Shown here piece by piece: positions 36,501-48,991 of a stretch of DNA of 64,000 nucleotides. A program made the translations under genes and the position numbers. The DNA is from Spirodela intermedia. Its lineage: Eukaryota; Streptophyta; Magnoliopsida; Alismatales; Araceae. The stretch spans positions 2,760,501 to 2,824,500 of the forward strand of contig LR746275.1 in the NCBI GenBank assembly GCA_902729315.2, read 5' to 3'. Positions within the stretch are counted from its first letter, which is position 1. Each line of letters starts with the position of its first letter. Below the pieces are notes generated by a model. It was not told where the DNA came from. It did not search any database and saw only the letters and a program-made list of their open reading frames with translations.

Positions 36501-38133
36501 TGATAAGTCTTCATTATTATGAGTTAATAATTATTAAATAATAAATTTTAAGCCTTAACTCATGATAAATAAACTTATATTTGTGTTAAAGTGTGAAAAA
36601 TAGTTTTCAGTTGATTAACATGAATTTTTGAATAATTATGTGATTTTATATGATTTTTACACTCTTACTTTTGAGATAAATAAAGAATAAGAAATAAAAA
36701 TAAAAATATTTCAAAATGGGGGGACTCATCGGCCAACCAGACCCGCAAGTAGGTCGAAAGCACAGTCAAAGAGTAGCTGCGAGTAAGGGCTCAAGCGACT
36801 TGGCTTGGACCGATAGGGGCATGTGTACACCGCTCCCCTTCCATGTCACTAGTGGCCAGCCAATTGTGGGGCAAGGAGTGGTCATACATGTGAGAGAAGG
36901 GACTTTGCTTAGAAAGCTAACATTACTATATATTCGTCCAAAAAATCAGCACACAACCGATGTGGGACTAAATCCGCGTCACACCTTCTTTAGAAAAGGG
37001 GGGCAACCGGCGCGGGTTCTAATCCTCTCATAGTCAAAATTCATATATTTTTATCTGATTATCGTGACTTTTCTACATATCGCCGATGAAGGATTAAGCA
37101 ACAAGAATTGTTAGATCATCAACAAAAATCTCATCAATGCGATTCACAGAATATTGCTACTAAAATTGTTGAACAATTCGTAATAAAATGATTGCAAATC
37201 CATCAAGTAAATCATCTCCGATTGATTGATGAACAAGCTGTCGTCGGGAAGAGGACGATCCGCCAAGAGACGAGTTGCCACCTCTTGAGAGCGTATCAAA
37301 TGCGATAAAGAGCCTCCTCTTATTACACAGACCTGAGGATGAAGTTCTTTGACATGCGCCCCACCTCTATCCAACTCCTCTCCGTCGGGTGACAGCCACC
37401 GGAGAGCCGCAAAGTTGCTGTTTTTCCGTTCCACCAAGTGACAGCCGTCGGAGACAACTCGACGACCCATTTCATTAATCTCTAGACTTCACGAGAAGAT
37501 TTAGAGATTGCCCAAGTCATCTTTATCTAAGGAGAGCCTTCGAGGCCATGGACACTACACGACGATCCTTCTAAATACTCAAGATTCTAGTGGATCGCCG
37601 ATGCATCGCTGTCGTGACACCAAAACTCTATTTTCTTGCTTTTAACTTATTTTACACTTCATTTAGTGATAGTTTTTGTGATTTTAATTTACCAAAATAT
37701 TCTTTGTTCTATTGCGATTCTTTTGGTTTTTACATATCTTAGTTTGATCAATTAATACATTTGTAATTACTTATGTAAAAATCATCGGGTGGAACTTTAT
37801 TTCTACCCGATTCACGTTTGCCAGGTGCTGACATCATCATGACATCCGCACCCTTATTTTCCTTTTTTGTGAATTTTAAATATATTTATTTTTCATTTCC
37901 TAGTATAAAATTCATAGAAACTTGTATTCATTGAGAAAAATTCTGAATAATTACCATATATTATATTATATCTCTATGATTGACCTAGAAAATTACTACT
38001 ATTTTTGGATGTTTATTGAATTATAATTGATATATTTGTTTAAAAATACTTCTAAATATCTATAAATTTGTATTTTCTAGTTTTATAAATTTTCTATTTA
38101 CGTGATTTAATATACAACGACTAAGTCGCATCA
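36501..38133 (+). mobile_element. solo-LTR-like element, 1633 bp, nested in copia
   Basis: Begins TGATAAGTC and ends GTCGCATCA, so it has TG...CA ends, and is flanked by 5-bp ACTAG duplications. It interrupts the pol of the - strand copia element. No pol or gag coding is seen inside, which fits a solo LTR left by recombination. The orientation is set by likeness to the truncated copy at 28690-30102. Confidence 0.82.
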
Positions 38134-38138
38134 ACTAG
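38134..38138. repeat. target site duplication ACTAG (right)
   Basis: Right-hand copy of the 5-bp duplication. Confidence 0.8.
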
Positions 38139-38915
38139 CAAAGGTGAAAATATTAGTACCATTGACATAACGAAGGGCATCATACTCTATAGGTGTCAAG
38201 GTCATGTGGAAGGTAGAAGCTAGAACATAGAATGGAGTGGGGGACACTAGAGTCAGAAAAGTAATCATTGGTTGTGTAAAAGTAGACTTGTCGAATTGCT
38301 TACAACACTTAGTAGTCAGATAATTCTATTTCCCACAATATGGACATAAAAGAAAAGTGTTGCACCCACGTTTGTAAAAAGTACAACCACTACCAAGATA
38401 GAAAGGAAGGGTATCATCTTGAGCCTACGGAGCTATAACAACAAGAGTTGAAGGAGTAGAGGTGGCCCTTGGAGAGGAAAAGGAGTGTATGGGCATACTA
38501 GTGGTGAATTGAAGGGCTGTTGGGAAGATAAAAGTAAGATCAAGCACATGATCCTCAGAGAGAACACCCCCCCAAATTTAGGATGTGATGGATAAATGAA
38601 GTCCACTGAAATAAATCCTAGTATAAAAACTCATGGCGATAATGCTAGAGGGTCATGAGGTTAGTAGTAAAGGGTTGAAAGATATCAACCTTTTATATGA
38701 GGGCTAAAGGTGACCGTAGTAAACTTGAAGAGAGAGATCACCTTATTTGTAGAAGAAAAGAAACTCAAAGATCTCCACAACATGATCGATATTCATCCAG
38801 TTGGCGTACATGGTCTCCATAATGAGCCACAAGAACATAGGCTGAGGTGATGCGTGTTAGTGGCTCAACAATGCTAGGCTTGATGTTTTGAAGCATTCAT
38901 GTGATGACAGCCAAG

Positions 38916-39185
38916 TTAAGCTGCGTCCATGTCGTAATACGAGAGGTCTTGAAGGCTATGTTGGTCTTCTGAGAAGTGATGAAGAAGATTGTGAGATTTA
39001 AGGAAGAGCTCGAAGTCAGATGCCCACAATACATAATTGTGGTTGTTGAAGATGTATGCTGGCCAAGTAAGTTGTGCTATGATGGAGTGGCGAGCCAGAC
39101 GAATCATTGGAGAAGGAAGAACACCAGCCGAAAGAAGCTCAGTGGACTTGGAGGCAAGTGACGAAGGGGGGTGAGATGACACCAT
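38916..39185 (-). pseudogene. copia gag N-terminal part
   Basis: An open stretch of 89 residues with a copia Gag (UBN2-like) core: AYIFNNHNYVLWASDFELFL. It ends at a stop well before the knuckle region, so Gag is broken. Confidence 0.75.
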
Positions 39186-39820
39186 GAGGCTGGCAGGTTC
39201 AAGCTAGAGGGGCAAGTGATGAGCAGGTTAGGGCTTGACGAGCTAATCCGAAGGGGTAGGTAGAGCTAGGGGGGGCCTAGTAGAGCTAGCTGGGGCCGAT
39301 TAGGCCAACTAGGCCAGCTGAGCTGCGTTGGGCTGGTTGGACCATGCTAGGCCTGTGGGTCTAGTAGGTCTAGTTGGGCTAGTCCCAAGTGAGCTGATTC
39401 GAAAGAAAACCGCCGGTTGGCTTGTCCGGAGATGGGCAAAGCCCTAGTCGCCATGGCTGAACGGTGATGGCGCCTGCAACGGCGACAATGAGGGCTGGGG
39501 CATGACGATGACAGTGAGGGCTGGGGAGTCACGGCAAGAGAGTGATGGCAAGGTGCAATGGTGAGGAGGGGCCTCAATGGTGACGTTGATAGTGGAGACG
39601 CCAGAGAAGAGGAGAGCAATGGCACCGGTGAGGGGCAACGGCGATGAAGAGGGCAGCGCCGAAAGGAGAAAGAGAGTGACGACAAAGATGATGAAGCCAG
39701 AAGAGGGAAGAGCAACGACATTGAAGAGCTATTTGAGGAGGGAAGATGCCAGTGAGGAGGAGAGCAATGCATCAAAGACAAACAATGCACTAGAGAGGAA
39801 GATGACAAGGGATACTTAGG

Positions 39821-39832
39821 GCTCTAATACCA
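39821..39832 (-). other. primer binding site of the copia element
   Basis: On the - strand TGGTATTAGAGC directly follows the LTR end TTAACA. It differs by one base from the usual plant copia PBS complementary to initiator methionine tRNA (TGGTATCAGAGC). Confidence 0.85.
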
Positions 39833-39970
39833 TGTTAACATGAGAAGAAAAAACTCTAAAATTCATGCAGCCTCAAGATAGAATACATGACTTTATATAG
39901 GAGAGAGGAGAGATGAGAGAGAGAGATAATGGGCCCTAGTGGGCCAAGAGTTCGATACTACTATCAAACA
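39833..39970 (-). repeat. 5' LTR of the - strand copia element
   Basis: 138 bp on the - strand from TGTTTGATAG to TGTTAACA, with a TATA-like ctatataaag. Adjacent to the PBS. Confidence 0.85.
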
Positions 39971-39985
39971 ACTTACAATACCAAA

Positions 39986-40766
39986 CTCTAGTGTGTTTAG
40001 CTTTATAACAATAAATCCACCATAAGGTATCTCTATAGCTACCTTTCTTCATTTGACTATGTTGTTGAGGTGGGACTTTATTTTCCTTCTATGTAGCTTA
40101 AACTATCAACTCTTTGTCATTTCATCATGAGACTTTCTTCATTTCTTACTATAACAATTATTTCTTCTAAATTTGGAACTTGTTCTCTTCCCATAATTTG
40201 AGATCTAGTAGAATCATATTTCATGTTGAGTCCACTAATAAATTTATAGATTTGGTATTCCTTAATATAGTGTCAGAATAAAGAGACATCCTCAATATCT
40301 ATTGCTTTGATCAATCTATATATCTTTCATTTTCTTATCACAAGGATTCAAGTTCATTTGTATATAGTTTCACTAATCTATTTCCTTATTTTACAATCAT
40401 TGATTGAGGCAATATGATGGATTTGTGATCTATCTTGTGCCTTTAAGAAAGGTCTATTCATTCTTTCTCAAATATGATTAGTTCTAGGTAGAAATAAATA
40501 CTTTATATTGAATTCAAGAGCCATCTTTCTCCAAACTCATGCCTTACTAATTGCATCCTCCTCTTTCTAAGATCAGAATCAAGTATTCATTTCATTAAGT
40601 AATTGATTATATAAGTCACTAAGTTTCCTCTACCAATCAAAATAACTTTAATGAATTCCCTTAACTAAATTATAATTTTTCCCTCCAGTTTAAATTCATT
40701 AGAAATATCAGGGAGCTCTAAAGATAATTTGGAGTACTCCACAGGCGATGTGGATAAAGATGCCAT
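39986..40766 (-). pseudogene. second copia gag remnant, interrupted
   Basis: From ATG 40766 the - strand reads MASLSTSPVEYSKLSLELPD, then YKFISGLNMKYDSTRSQIMG and VRNEESLM, the hallmarks of the copia Gag (RVYKFLAGLN type). A knuckle-like YCYKAKHTR follows near 40005, right before the LTR of the other element at 39970. Beyond the far LTR (33361 and below) the same strand reads KPQG, the phrase that usually follows the knuckle, so the first element seems to have inserted here. Frame breaks are present. Confidence 0.72.
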
Positions 40767-41300
40767 ATCAATAACTTCAGACAGAATATGAAAAATTTTA
40801 TCATCTGCTAGTATACACCGTGATCTCACTTTTCACGATGATAATGAAGCCAGATGAAATAATTAAAAAAATTCTAAAGAGAAAGAAGATCAGATTTCGC
40901 TCCCCAAGATGATTCAATCTTCCAAAAAGCGGCCGACGAAACAGATTTCAGGTTTATCACAAATTGGACATCTTTGATCTATATCGATCGCAAAAATGAA
41001 AGAAGATATTGAGGCATTCTAGAGGATCAGTAGAGATGGAATAACATCACATGGGCTGCTCTGACATCATGACGAAGTCACTGAGGTCATTCGTCGCCAA
41101 AGAAGGTACCGCCAGCAGCATTGGAATTTTGGCTCGTAAAAGAGTACAGCGAAAGGTAAAGTCGAAAAATATTTCGACTGAACAAATGAGAAGTCAGGTT
41201 CAGATATTTATAATAGCCCAATACGAGTGGGTCAATCCAGTTAATCAGTTTCACTTATGCCAAAATTGAATCCAGTTAAATATAAGAAACGGATACGAAA
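40767..41300 (-). other. leader region of the second copia remnant
   Basis: A PBS-like gctctgacatca at 41058-41069 (- strand form TGATGTCAGAGC) lies about 300 bp upstream of the gag start. An LTR is expected beyond it but its borders were not resolved. Confidence 0.35.
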
Positions 41301-44300
41301 TATAAATGATATATAAATAAAAGAGGATTAAGATATATCTATAATATCTCATTCTGTGCTGATCAATTCCATAATGGTCGTCGATCATTTCTTGAAGGTT
41401 AGAGGGTATAAAATGTATTTTTTTATAGCAGTAATGGCATATATATATATATATATATATTTCTTCACGTATTGGCCTTCTATTCTCGTCCTTTCTCTTT
41501 CTTAGATGACCATCGGTCTCGTAGGGTAGTGCATGGGCAGTTTGGTCAGACGGCAGCTTCGATGTTTCATCAAGATGGCATCGTTGACAGCGGAGACCCG
41601 CACGGGATTTGAGTCTCCATCAGAGTTCTTTTATTTTACGGAGGGTTTCAATTTCTGCAGGTAATCTCTTGGGGCTCTGGCAGCCTACCTTCACACTTCT
41701 TTCTCCGAGGGGCCTTCAGCTTCCTGAAACGAGCCCTTCTAGCCTACCACTCCTTGCGCAGTGGCGTCCTCCGTCCTGTTGCTCACCCTGCGACTCTGAT
41801 GACAGTTGCTTGTCCTTCGGGTTGATTTAACTGGAAGAGAAACGAACGGGCGCATCGGGGTCGACGATGCCAGGCGTTTTATATTCTATCAAGTCCCAGG
41901 CCGTGATTCGGCGGGCTGTGTGCCCGGCTGAATGACGGCGTGGGTCTGCTCCAGGCGGGCCTATCTGTCCAATGGTTGCTTTAGTTTGCAACTTTCAAGA
42001 AGACGGTGGTTGCTACTATTATATACGACTTAATCTCCCTGGATTCTTACTTTTATGCGCGCGCTCAATAAGATTTGATATTTAAGGGTAGCTTTTGTTT
42101 CCAATTTCAAGAAGACATTTAATTATCATCTATCACTTATTCTCTCTGATTTTTTTTACTTTTACGCGCTCGTTCAATCAGATATTTTCATGAGCCGGAC
42201 ACTGGCATCGATTGCATGCAGGAAAGGTGTTCCCTTTCCTTTTATCTGTCGACGTGGCCTTTGTCTGTATTCGTTCGTCAAAAAGGTATTTTTCTTCGAA
42301 ATCTGTCAGCATCAGGCTAATTATGAAGAAAATTCCTCGATTTTCTGGGCCTTGTTTGTCTATCATCGGAGAACATATTGCCGGAGGGTATTTTTATTTA
42401 AATACATCAACTAAATATGTCAGATCATTGACAACTGTTTGTAAATATTTATACATCATCTCGAACTCGGAGATCTTCTTGTCGATGTGCACGTGCGAGC
42501 TCTCTATTTAAATCCTTCTAAATTTACTCTAAAAAACTTGCTGTGATTTTGTCCCGTACAGGGCCTTCATATTGAACTACGAGCAGCGGATGATGGCATC
42601 GTCTGTTCCCTTTCTCATTCCCGATGAGCCTGTCGAAGGTACCCACTTCTCTCTGTTCCTTGAAATCAGATGCCTGCTGTATATTTGTGAGCGTGGAAAT
42701 CTTCATTACCTCGTGCCAGATGCCTGATGGATAAATTTCACTTCTAATCTGCCGAATATGATGATTACTCCCGCGAGGGGACGCCCAAGGTGAGAGAGAT
42801 CTCCTAGAAGAAGAAAATGTGGTACGAATTGGGTCAACGCTCACTGCCTTTTACAATTTACTGTTCCTCAGAAGTCTGTAAATTTCATAGATTGGCGGGT
42901 AGGTTCTCAATGTGGCCTAGAGATTTTCTCTTCTCATCCACATGAGTGGATCCATTGCACCCAAGTTTCTTCCCAGATGGTGAGGAAACAAGGGCCTCGG
43001 GCCCCATCCAGAGATCTCTTTGGATTTGTAATCCAGTACACCAATCGAGAGCGTTGTAGGAAATCAGTTGGATATTCGGTCTCAGATTCAAACGGAAGAT
43101 ATCAGAGGAAGAGAGCATAAAAAGCAGATATCTTGAAAATTTCAGCGTGGGTTTCTCAGTGAAGTACCACCTTCGCAGCATAATGAACCAGAAAAGGAGA
43201 AGGATGGAAAGAGAGATTGAGAGGAGGAAGGGAAAGGCCTGCTAGAGAGAATTCGTTGTCATGGCAGTGTTGATCTTCCCTTCTCATATTCTAACTCCAC
43301 GCGCTTCTCCCCTTCCCCACCCATTTTCCAGTCCCGATTCTGCCACCCTCTGGTGCAAAAAAGGAAAGTTTTTCCCGGCGGGGCATCTGCAGACGTCGTA
43401 ATCATGGCCGGCGACCAGCCGCAGGTCGCATCCCAAAAAGGCCCACTTGGGGAGATAAAAAAGTGCCAGTTGAGGATGGCCCCTCAACCCGTAAACCAGA
43501 ACAGGCAGTAACTGCTAATCGGCCACGAGAGGAGAGAGAGGTGGGGTTGCCTTCCAGAGGGTTCCTGCAGACATTTACGGCTGTCCGCGTCAAACGCCTG
43601 AAAGCATTAAACTGGTGAGAGGAAGCGGACATTCCAGATAATACAAAGATGTTGCTAATCCTTGTTGTGAAGTCGAGTAACTTAGATTATCGTGGCAAAA
43701 TTATGCACAGTGGTTGAGTAAGGGGAAGGGAGAATCAAATGGACAACGAGCCAGTCTTTAGAGAGTTTCCATCTTCCCTAGATTCTACAGGCACTTCCCC
43801 CCATTTCTCATCGTCACCTCCAACCATATCTTTCCCCCTGAAATCTCTGCCATCCGCCCATTCGGCCCTTTTCCTAAAAAAAATTGAAATGATTTTCGGG
43901 TGGAAGAAGACGAAGAAACAAAGAAGACGCACATTCGCAGGGAAAGAGTTGGGGAGGGATCCTCCCCAGCCACACTCGAGTGGAAATTGGAGGAGCTTCA
44001 GAGGTGTAGGGTGTGGGTGCGGAAATCTCCCGCCGAATTCATAGATTCCCAGGTTGACGATGAGAAATGCCGAATTCTTCTAATCGACAAGTGGGTTCTC
44101 TTCCGCCTGGGTATCTTTGAATTTTGAGACCGTTTTAATTGCAAAAATTTCGCTTTTTTAAGAGTATGAATAAGATTATACAATTCAAAATATATGGGCT
44201 TCATTGATTTACTGTTCATCGACTGTGACTTAAATGCTAATATTTCCTCGATTTTTCTCCATAAAAGAAGCTGCTTCTGATGCGTAGGTCGTGAGGAGGA

Positions 44301-44420
44301 GAGCTCGCCACCAGCTCGCTGTCAGTTCCCTTCGGCCAAAGCCACACATACCCTTCCAGGAGCTGGTTTCGTCAGCTCGGTTGAAGGCCTCACTTCTCCC
44401 TCAATCTCCACCCCCGCCCC
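41301..44420. other. intergenic, no gene recognised
   Basis: Mixed composition; an (AT)n run lies at 41439-41460. Several short open frames (for example 41609-41830, 42885-43181, 43739-44044) lack known motifs, convincing splice partners or a supporting start context. Confidence 0.45.
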
Positions 44421-44427
44421 CGTCACT

Positions 44428-44436
44428 CTATATATG
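44428..44436 (+). promoter_or_regulatory. TATA-box-like ctatatatg
   Basis: A good TATA-like element in a C-rich context, followed 60 bp later by a CT tract that resembles a 5' UTR and by an 11-codon open frame at 44553. No downstream protein gene was recognised, so this may be a promoter of a non-coding transcript or chance. Confidence 0.3.
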
Positions 44437-44481
44437 ACAACCGCCCACCCTCCGCCTCTTCCACCATCCTCTAAGGCTTCT

Positions 44482-44486
<5 letters not shown>

Positions 44487-44532
<46 letters not shown>
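44487..44532. repeat. (CT)n microsatellite
   Basis: About 46 bp of CT repeats just downstream of the TATA-like element. Confidence 0.95.
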
Positions 44533-44537
<5 letters not shown>

Positions 44538-45593
44538 CATCATCAGCCCCGCATGGAGGCACTGGGAGCAGGATGCAGCCAAGGATGACTTGCCGACACC
44601 CTAAACGGAGCCTCTCTCCCTTCTCTCCTGTGGAGAGAGAGAGAGAGAGGAGAGGGAGGGCAGAAGAGAAGGCAGTTTGGCAAGTTGTCCTTGGCTACAT
44701 GGTGTTTCCAGCCCTACATGCCAGGCCCGAGATGGCGACAAATACGCCGAGGATTTTCCTCAAGGTAGTGTACACGGAGTCATCTTCATTTCCTCGTTCT
44801 TCAGTCACCCTCCTTCTCGTCGTCTTCTTCTTCCTTCCATATACGCGATGCATCCCAAAGATTTGCAAACGGATTTCATTCACCAGTTTCCAAAGCTTTT
44901 TGATCCGGAAACAACTGAATTAAGGTGAAAACAATGTGTCTGAGTATTTCTCGCGAGGAAAACCCGATGACTTTTTCGCGAAAAATAGCAGGCATTGCGT
45001 AAACTGGCAATCATCCGATGGGCATTGGCTGAGAGAAGCTTTTCTTACAACAAGACCCGCCTGTGCTATTCAAAAATTAAAAAACACTGTTTTTGCACGT
45101 TCTATCCCCGAAGATGATATCCAGGGTTCTTCATCTCCTGCAAACCTGCGCGCTCCTCCGTCTCGTCTGCATCTAGTAATTCCAGATTTTGATCCCCCGT
45201 GTTGCTCGTCTGTTGCCGACTGCTCCTCTGATTTCTCCGGGTCTTCCTTGCAAGAGGGATGACTTCCCAAGGGATAATGCCCGCAAGTTACTTGGATTTT
45301 CTCCCTCTTCGTCCATCAATGAAGGGATTGTGTGGCCAGGGTTGAAGGCTTGTCTGATCTGAAGTAACGCCATCCTACATTCACGATGCGGTTCACAGTC
45401 CTGGTGTCGAGGGTAGAGCGAGAGAGAGAGAGAGAGAGAGGTCAAGGGTTTTCCTTCTTTTTTACAATAATAGTGTTGTTAGTAAATAAAATATTTGGGG
45501 TACAATTTTCCGATACTTTACTCTCATAATATACGCACTAATGTGCAGTCCTTGGTATAAGTCTGCATACTTTCTCCACCCAAAAACTCGGAG

Positions 45594-45598
<5 letters not shown>

Positions 45599-45645
<47 letters not shown>
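45599..45645. repeat. (CT)n microsatellite
   Basis: About 47 bp of CT repeats. Confidence 0.95.
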
Positions 45646-45648
<3 letters not shown>

Positions 45649-46070
45649 CTTCCTTCCTCCTCCCCTTCCCCCTTCCCCCTACCCTTCTCATCCAGCCAAA
45701 AACTGTCGGGCCGAAAAAAGGGCCAGCCCATTAGCACAGCCCAGTATAATAGGGGCCCACAGCTCCGGTAAACTACAGGCACGTGCCGACTGTTCAGTAC
45801 TGTCAGTGCCGCCCATTTCAGCCCGTCAGCATGATCTCCCAAAGCGGGCCTTGGGCCGTATCAGCCCATCTCCCCCGACCGAAACCCGTTTGCGGACTTT
45901 TTCCGGGGCAAAATTATTGATAAATAATATCACACTAAATATTTAAAATACAAATAATAAGTGCCCAGATAACCCAGATGCAGGTTCAGCCCTAGAAATA
46001 CGAGAGATTATCAGATATCCGGACCTACTTTCTAGCCGATTTTTTAGGAAATTCATATTTCCAGGGGGGG

Positions 46071-46105
<35 letters not shown>

Positions 46106-46814
46106 CAAACCGCGTTTCTTCCGAAGGCGGCGGAGAAGGCTAGGAACGTCGAAAAGTCGTCGTCTTCCCCGTCGCTGCTGAGCGGCCTCAAGCGGATCGC
46201 TTTCACTCCGACGTAGATAACGCCCTCTCTCCGTTTTTTAAGGAACAATTTTTTTTATGGTATTTTTGGAGGGGGGATGGATGTCTCCATACGACCGGGT
46301 GCTTCCCCAAGACCCGGATAATATTATTTTAAAATAAATATATAATATTAAATCCCAGTTTTAACGACAATACTCAAAAGGGCTATCTTAATGCGAGGTT
46401 ACCGTAATAAGCGTACCCAGCTGGGACATCACGACACGAAACTCAGGAGATTAAGAGCAGAAATTTCACGTATTTTTTTACAAGTATATTAATTGAGATT
46501 TATTAGCGATAAAGTAACGTAGTTGAGAAAGTCAACAGCCAAGATCTGGTCCCACTTCGAATCGAGCCGGATTCGGCTGATCTGGAATAAAATATGAGAC
46601 GGATAATCCGCGCGAGGCCTAGAATTAATGGATGCTCATAGTACAACTCGTAATTAATGAATCGAGACACTGAGATTATTTGGAGGATACCGTGGAGGTC
46701 TCACTGGCCCATGAAGTCAAGATCCCGACTTCGTATTTTCAGGTCAAACCCCGAAAGAAAAATGAGATCTGCCCCCACCAGAATGCCACGTCACATTTTA
46801 TACCAAGCGTCAGC

Positions 46815-46818
<4 letters not shown>

Positions 46819-46862
<44 letters not shown>
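46819..46862. repeat. (CT)n microsatellite
   Basis: About 44 bp of CT repeats followed by a GC-rich palindromic patch (gggcgggccgggcc). Confidence 0.95.
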
Positions 46863-46865
<3 letters not shown>

Positions 46866-47270
46866 CGGGCGGGCCGGGCCAGGCCCGGGCATTAGAAGCC
46901 ATGAAAAGATGAAGAATTTTTAATATGAATTTGGCAGCTTACTGTCATATCGGGGAAGGGGGAGAGGAGGTGGTTGGATAATATTAAGCCGCGTTGCACC
47001 TCACGAACGACGATGGCAGCTTCACTTGAGCCAAGTTGGGGGCGGCCACATGCTCGACGGAGCGCCTGAGAGAGCCCGTGCGGGCCCCGGGTAAAAAGAA
47101 ACCTCTTTTATTGCTGATTCGGTAGGGGCGGGCATCTGGAAGGGGTCACACAGAAAGACACGCCACGTGCCGCGAGGACGCGGAGGTCAGGTCGGAAGCA
47201 ACCCGCCCCCCGCCTCCAAACCTTATCCAACCACACGGGGGATGGGAACGGTTGAGGGAACCTCTCCTCG

Positions 47271-47306
<36 letters not shown>

Positions 47307-48159
47307 GGTCGTTGCATTCGTGGCGTTCCCCATTTGAACCTGCGACCACGCATGAAAGCATAGTTGCATGGAATACACATCGACACAAATAAAAGATAGC
47401 GAGAGAGAGAGAGAGAGATTGATGGAGAGAAAGGGAGATAGGGATGGACGAAATTCAAAGGGAATAGCTTTGAAAGTCAGCGGATTCTAGCACGAGCAAC
47501 GGTCAGAGTTCTCTTGAACATTTTGGTATTTAATGGTGTGAATGGGTCACCGTCCACGTCCCCGGCGGAGCTGCGGCCTTGATGGCGGCGGACGGCGGCG
47601 GACGGCGGCGGACCCCCCGGGCCGAGGACGCTGACGGGGACGTGGCGACGGTCATCGGTGCGCCGGGTCTGTTTCATGCGGAATATCCATCGAGAGGGAC
47701 ATTTTAACTTTGGATTTCTTTTTTCGACCGTTCTTCTTTTACTCGGATAAAAAGTAAGAAAACGGAGCAATCTGCCGATTCGGACTACCAGTTGCTCGAA
47801 GAAATCTGGAACGAGCCCAATATTTGTTTCCTCCGTCTGGGCTGTATGCCCTCTCCTGCCAGCGAATCCCCCAGCCAGCAAATCTCCACGGAGGGAAGCG
47901 AAACGGAGTGAATTGATCCAGCTCCCCCCCTCCCTCTCTCTTTGACTCTGTGTGTGTGTGTGTTTGTGTGTGTTGAGAGAGAGAGAGAGAGAGGGAGGAG
48001 AGAGCTTCCTTTTACTTGCGGCCGCTATCCAGTGGAGCTGTGGTTACTTACCTCTCCGGCCTTGGACATGACTGCGAATCTCGCACGTGGGAGAACACAT
48101 GGGTTGCCTGCTTCCGTCGAGACCAATTCAAGAACACTGTTCAACAATCGATTCTTTCA

Positions 48160-48620
48160 AGAAGAAGAAGAAACGATCAAAAGGGAGAGGAGCAGGAGGA
48201 AGAAGACGATGACGAGAGTGAGGAGGAGGAAGAACAAGAACAAGAGGAGTAGAAGACGATGAAGAGGGACAGAAAGAAGGCGAAGAAGAAGATGATCAAG
48301 AGGGACAGGAAGGAAGAGGAGGAGGAAGAAGAAGAAGATGAAGAAGATGAAGAAGAAGACGTAGAAGACGATGAAAAGGGACAGGAAGAAGGAATAGAGA
48401 AGAAGAAGATAATGAAGAGGGACATAAAGGAGGAGGAGGAATAAGAAGAAGAAGACGATGAAAAGGGAGAGGAAGAAGGAGAAGAAGAAGATGATGAAGA
48501 GGGTGAGGAAGGACGAGGAGAAGACGATGAAGAGGGAGATGAAAGAGCATAAGATGAAGAGGGAGAGAAGGGGCGAGGAGAATAAGGAGAAGATGACAAT
48601 GACGATGAAAGAGGGAGATG
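48160..48620. repeat. purine-only GAA/GAG-type repeat region
   Basis: More than 450 bp in which the + strand is almost wholly A and G with scattered T, built of GAAGAAGA and GATGAAGAGGGA phrases at irregular spacing. All long frames across it are low-complexity (Glu/Lys or Ser) and not supported as genes. Confidence 0.8.
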
Positions 48621-48991
48621 GATTTCTTCGTCTGCGAAGAGGAACGAGACAAGCGGAAGTAGGAAATGAGCTAACTCAGGGAAAAGAATATGAATCTACA
48701 TGACGACCTTCACCTTTACAGCATCCTTGCTCACTCTGTGTACGAGTAAAAAGAAGAAAACATCACTCGGTATTACCGGACAATTGCCAGAGCTTTCATG
48801 AGCTTCTGAAACAAATCCTGTAGATGGAGAGATTTTACAGGAGAATCTTCACCCACAGAGTAGAGCTGAGAGCCCTCCCGTCTCCAACTCCACCGCTGCG
48901 ATGGATGAAGATGAGCAATCCGGATCATCGTACACTGGGGATGAGTTTGTCGACCTCATGCTTGGAGACCTCCGAAGAGACCTCTGTGTTG

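Larger units (their letters stand above)
33362..39970 (-). mobile_element. Ty1/copia retrotransposon with two LTRs, decayed, carrying a nested insertion
   Basis: Reading on the - strand from 39970: 138-bp LTR, PBS, leader, gag, zinc-knuckle region, integrase, RT, RNase H, LTR. The same family as the + strand copy at 30103-31922, to which its pol is the reverse complement. Gag shows NHNYVLWASDFELFLKSHN (near 39050), a knuckle-like CPYCGK region near 38330, and the integrase end has HTQKGYRAY (near 35470). Stops break all frames. The two LTRs are visibly diverged, so insertion is old. A 1.63-kb element is inserted at 36501-38133. No matching target duplication was found at the outer ends. Confidence 0.88.
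44540..48159. other. intergenic, microsatellite-rich, no gene recognised
   Basis: Repeats include CT/GA runs at 45421-45440, 45599-45645, 46076-46101, 46819-46862, 47278-47304 and 47976-47993, a TG run at 47948-47970, and three copies of a 10-base unit ggacggcggc near 47583-47612. Open frames are repeat-driven. Confidence 0.5.

Noticed and set aside
39347-39808. 153-codon Ser-rich frame on the - strand
   Set aside because: It sits in the leader between PBS and gag of the copia element and is low-complexity.
48177-48599. 140-codon Ser/Pro-rich frame and Glu-rich frames opposite
   Set aside because: Produced by the purine-only repeat; no motif or splice support.
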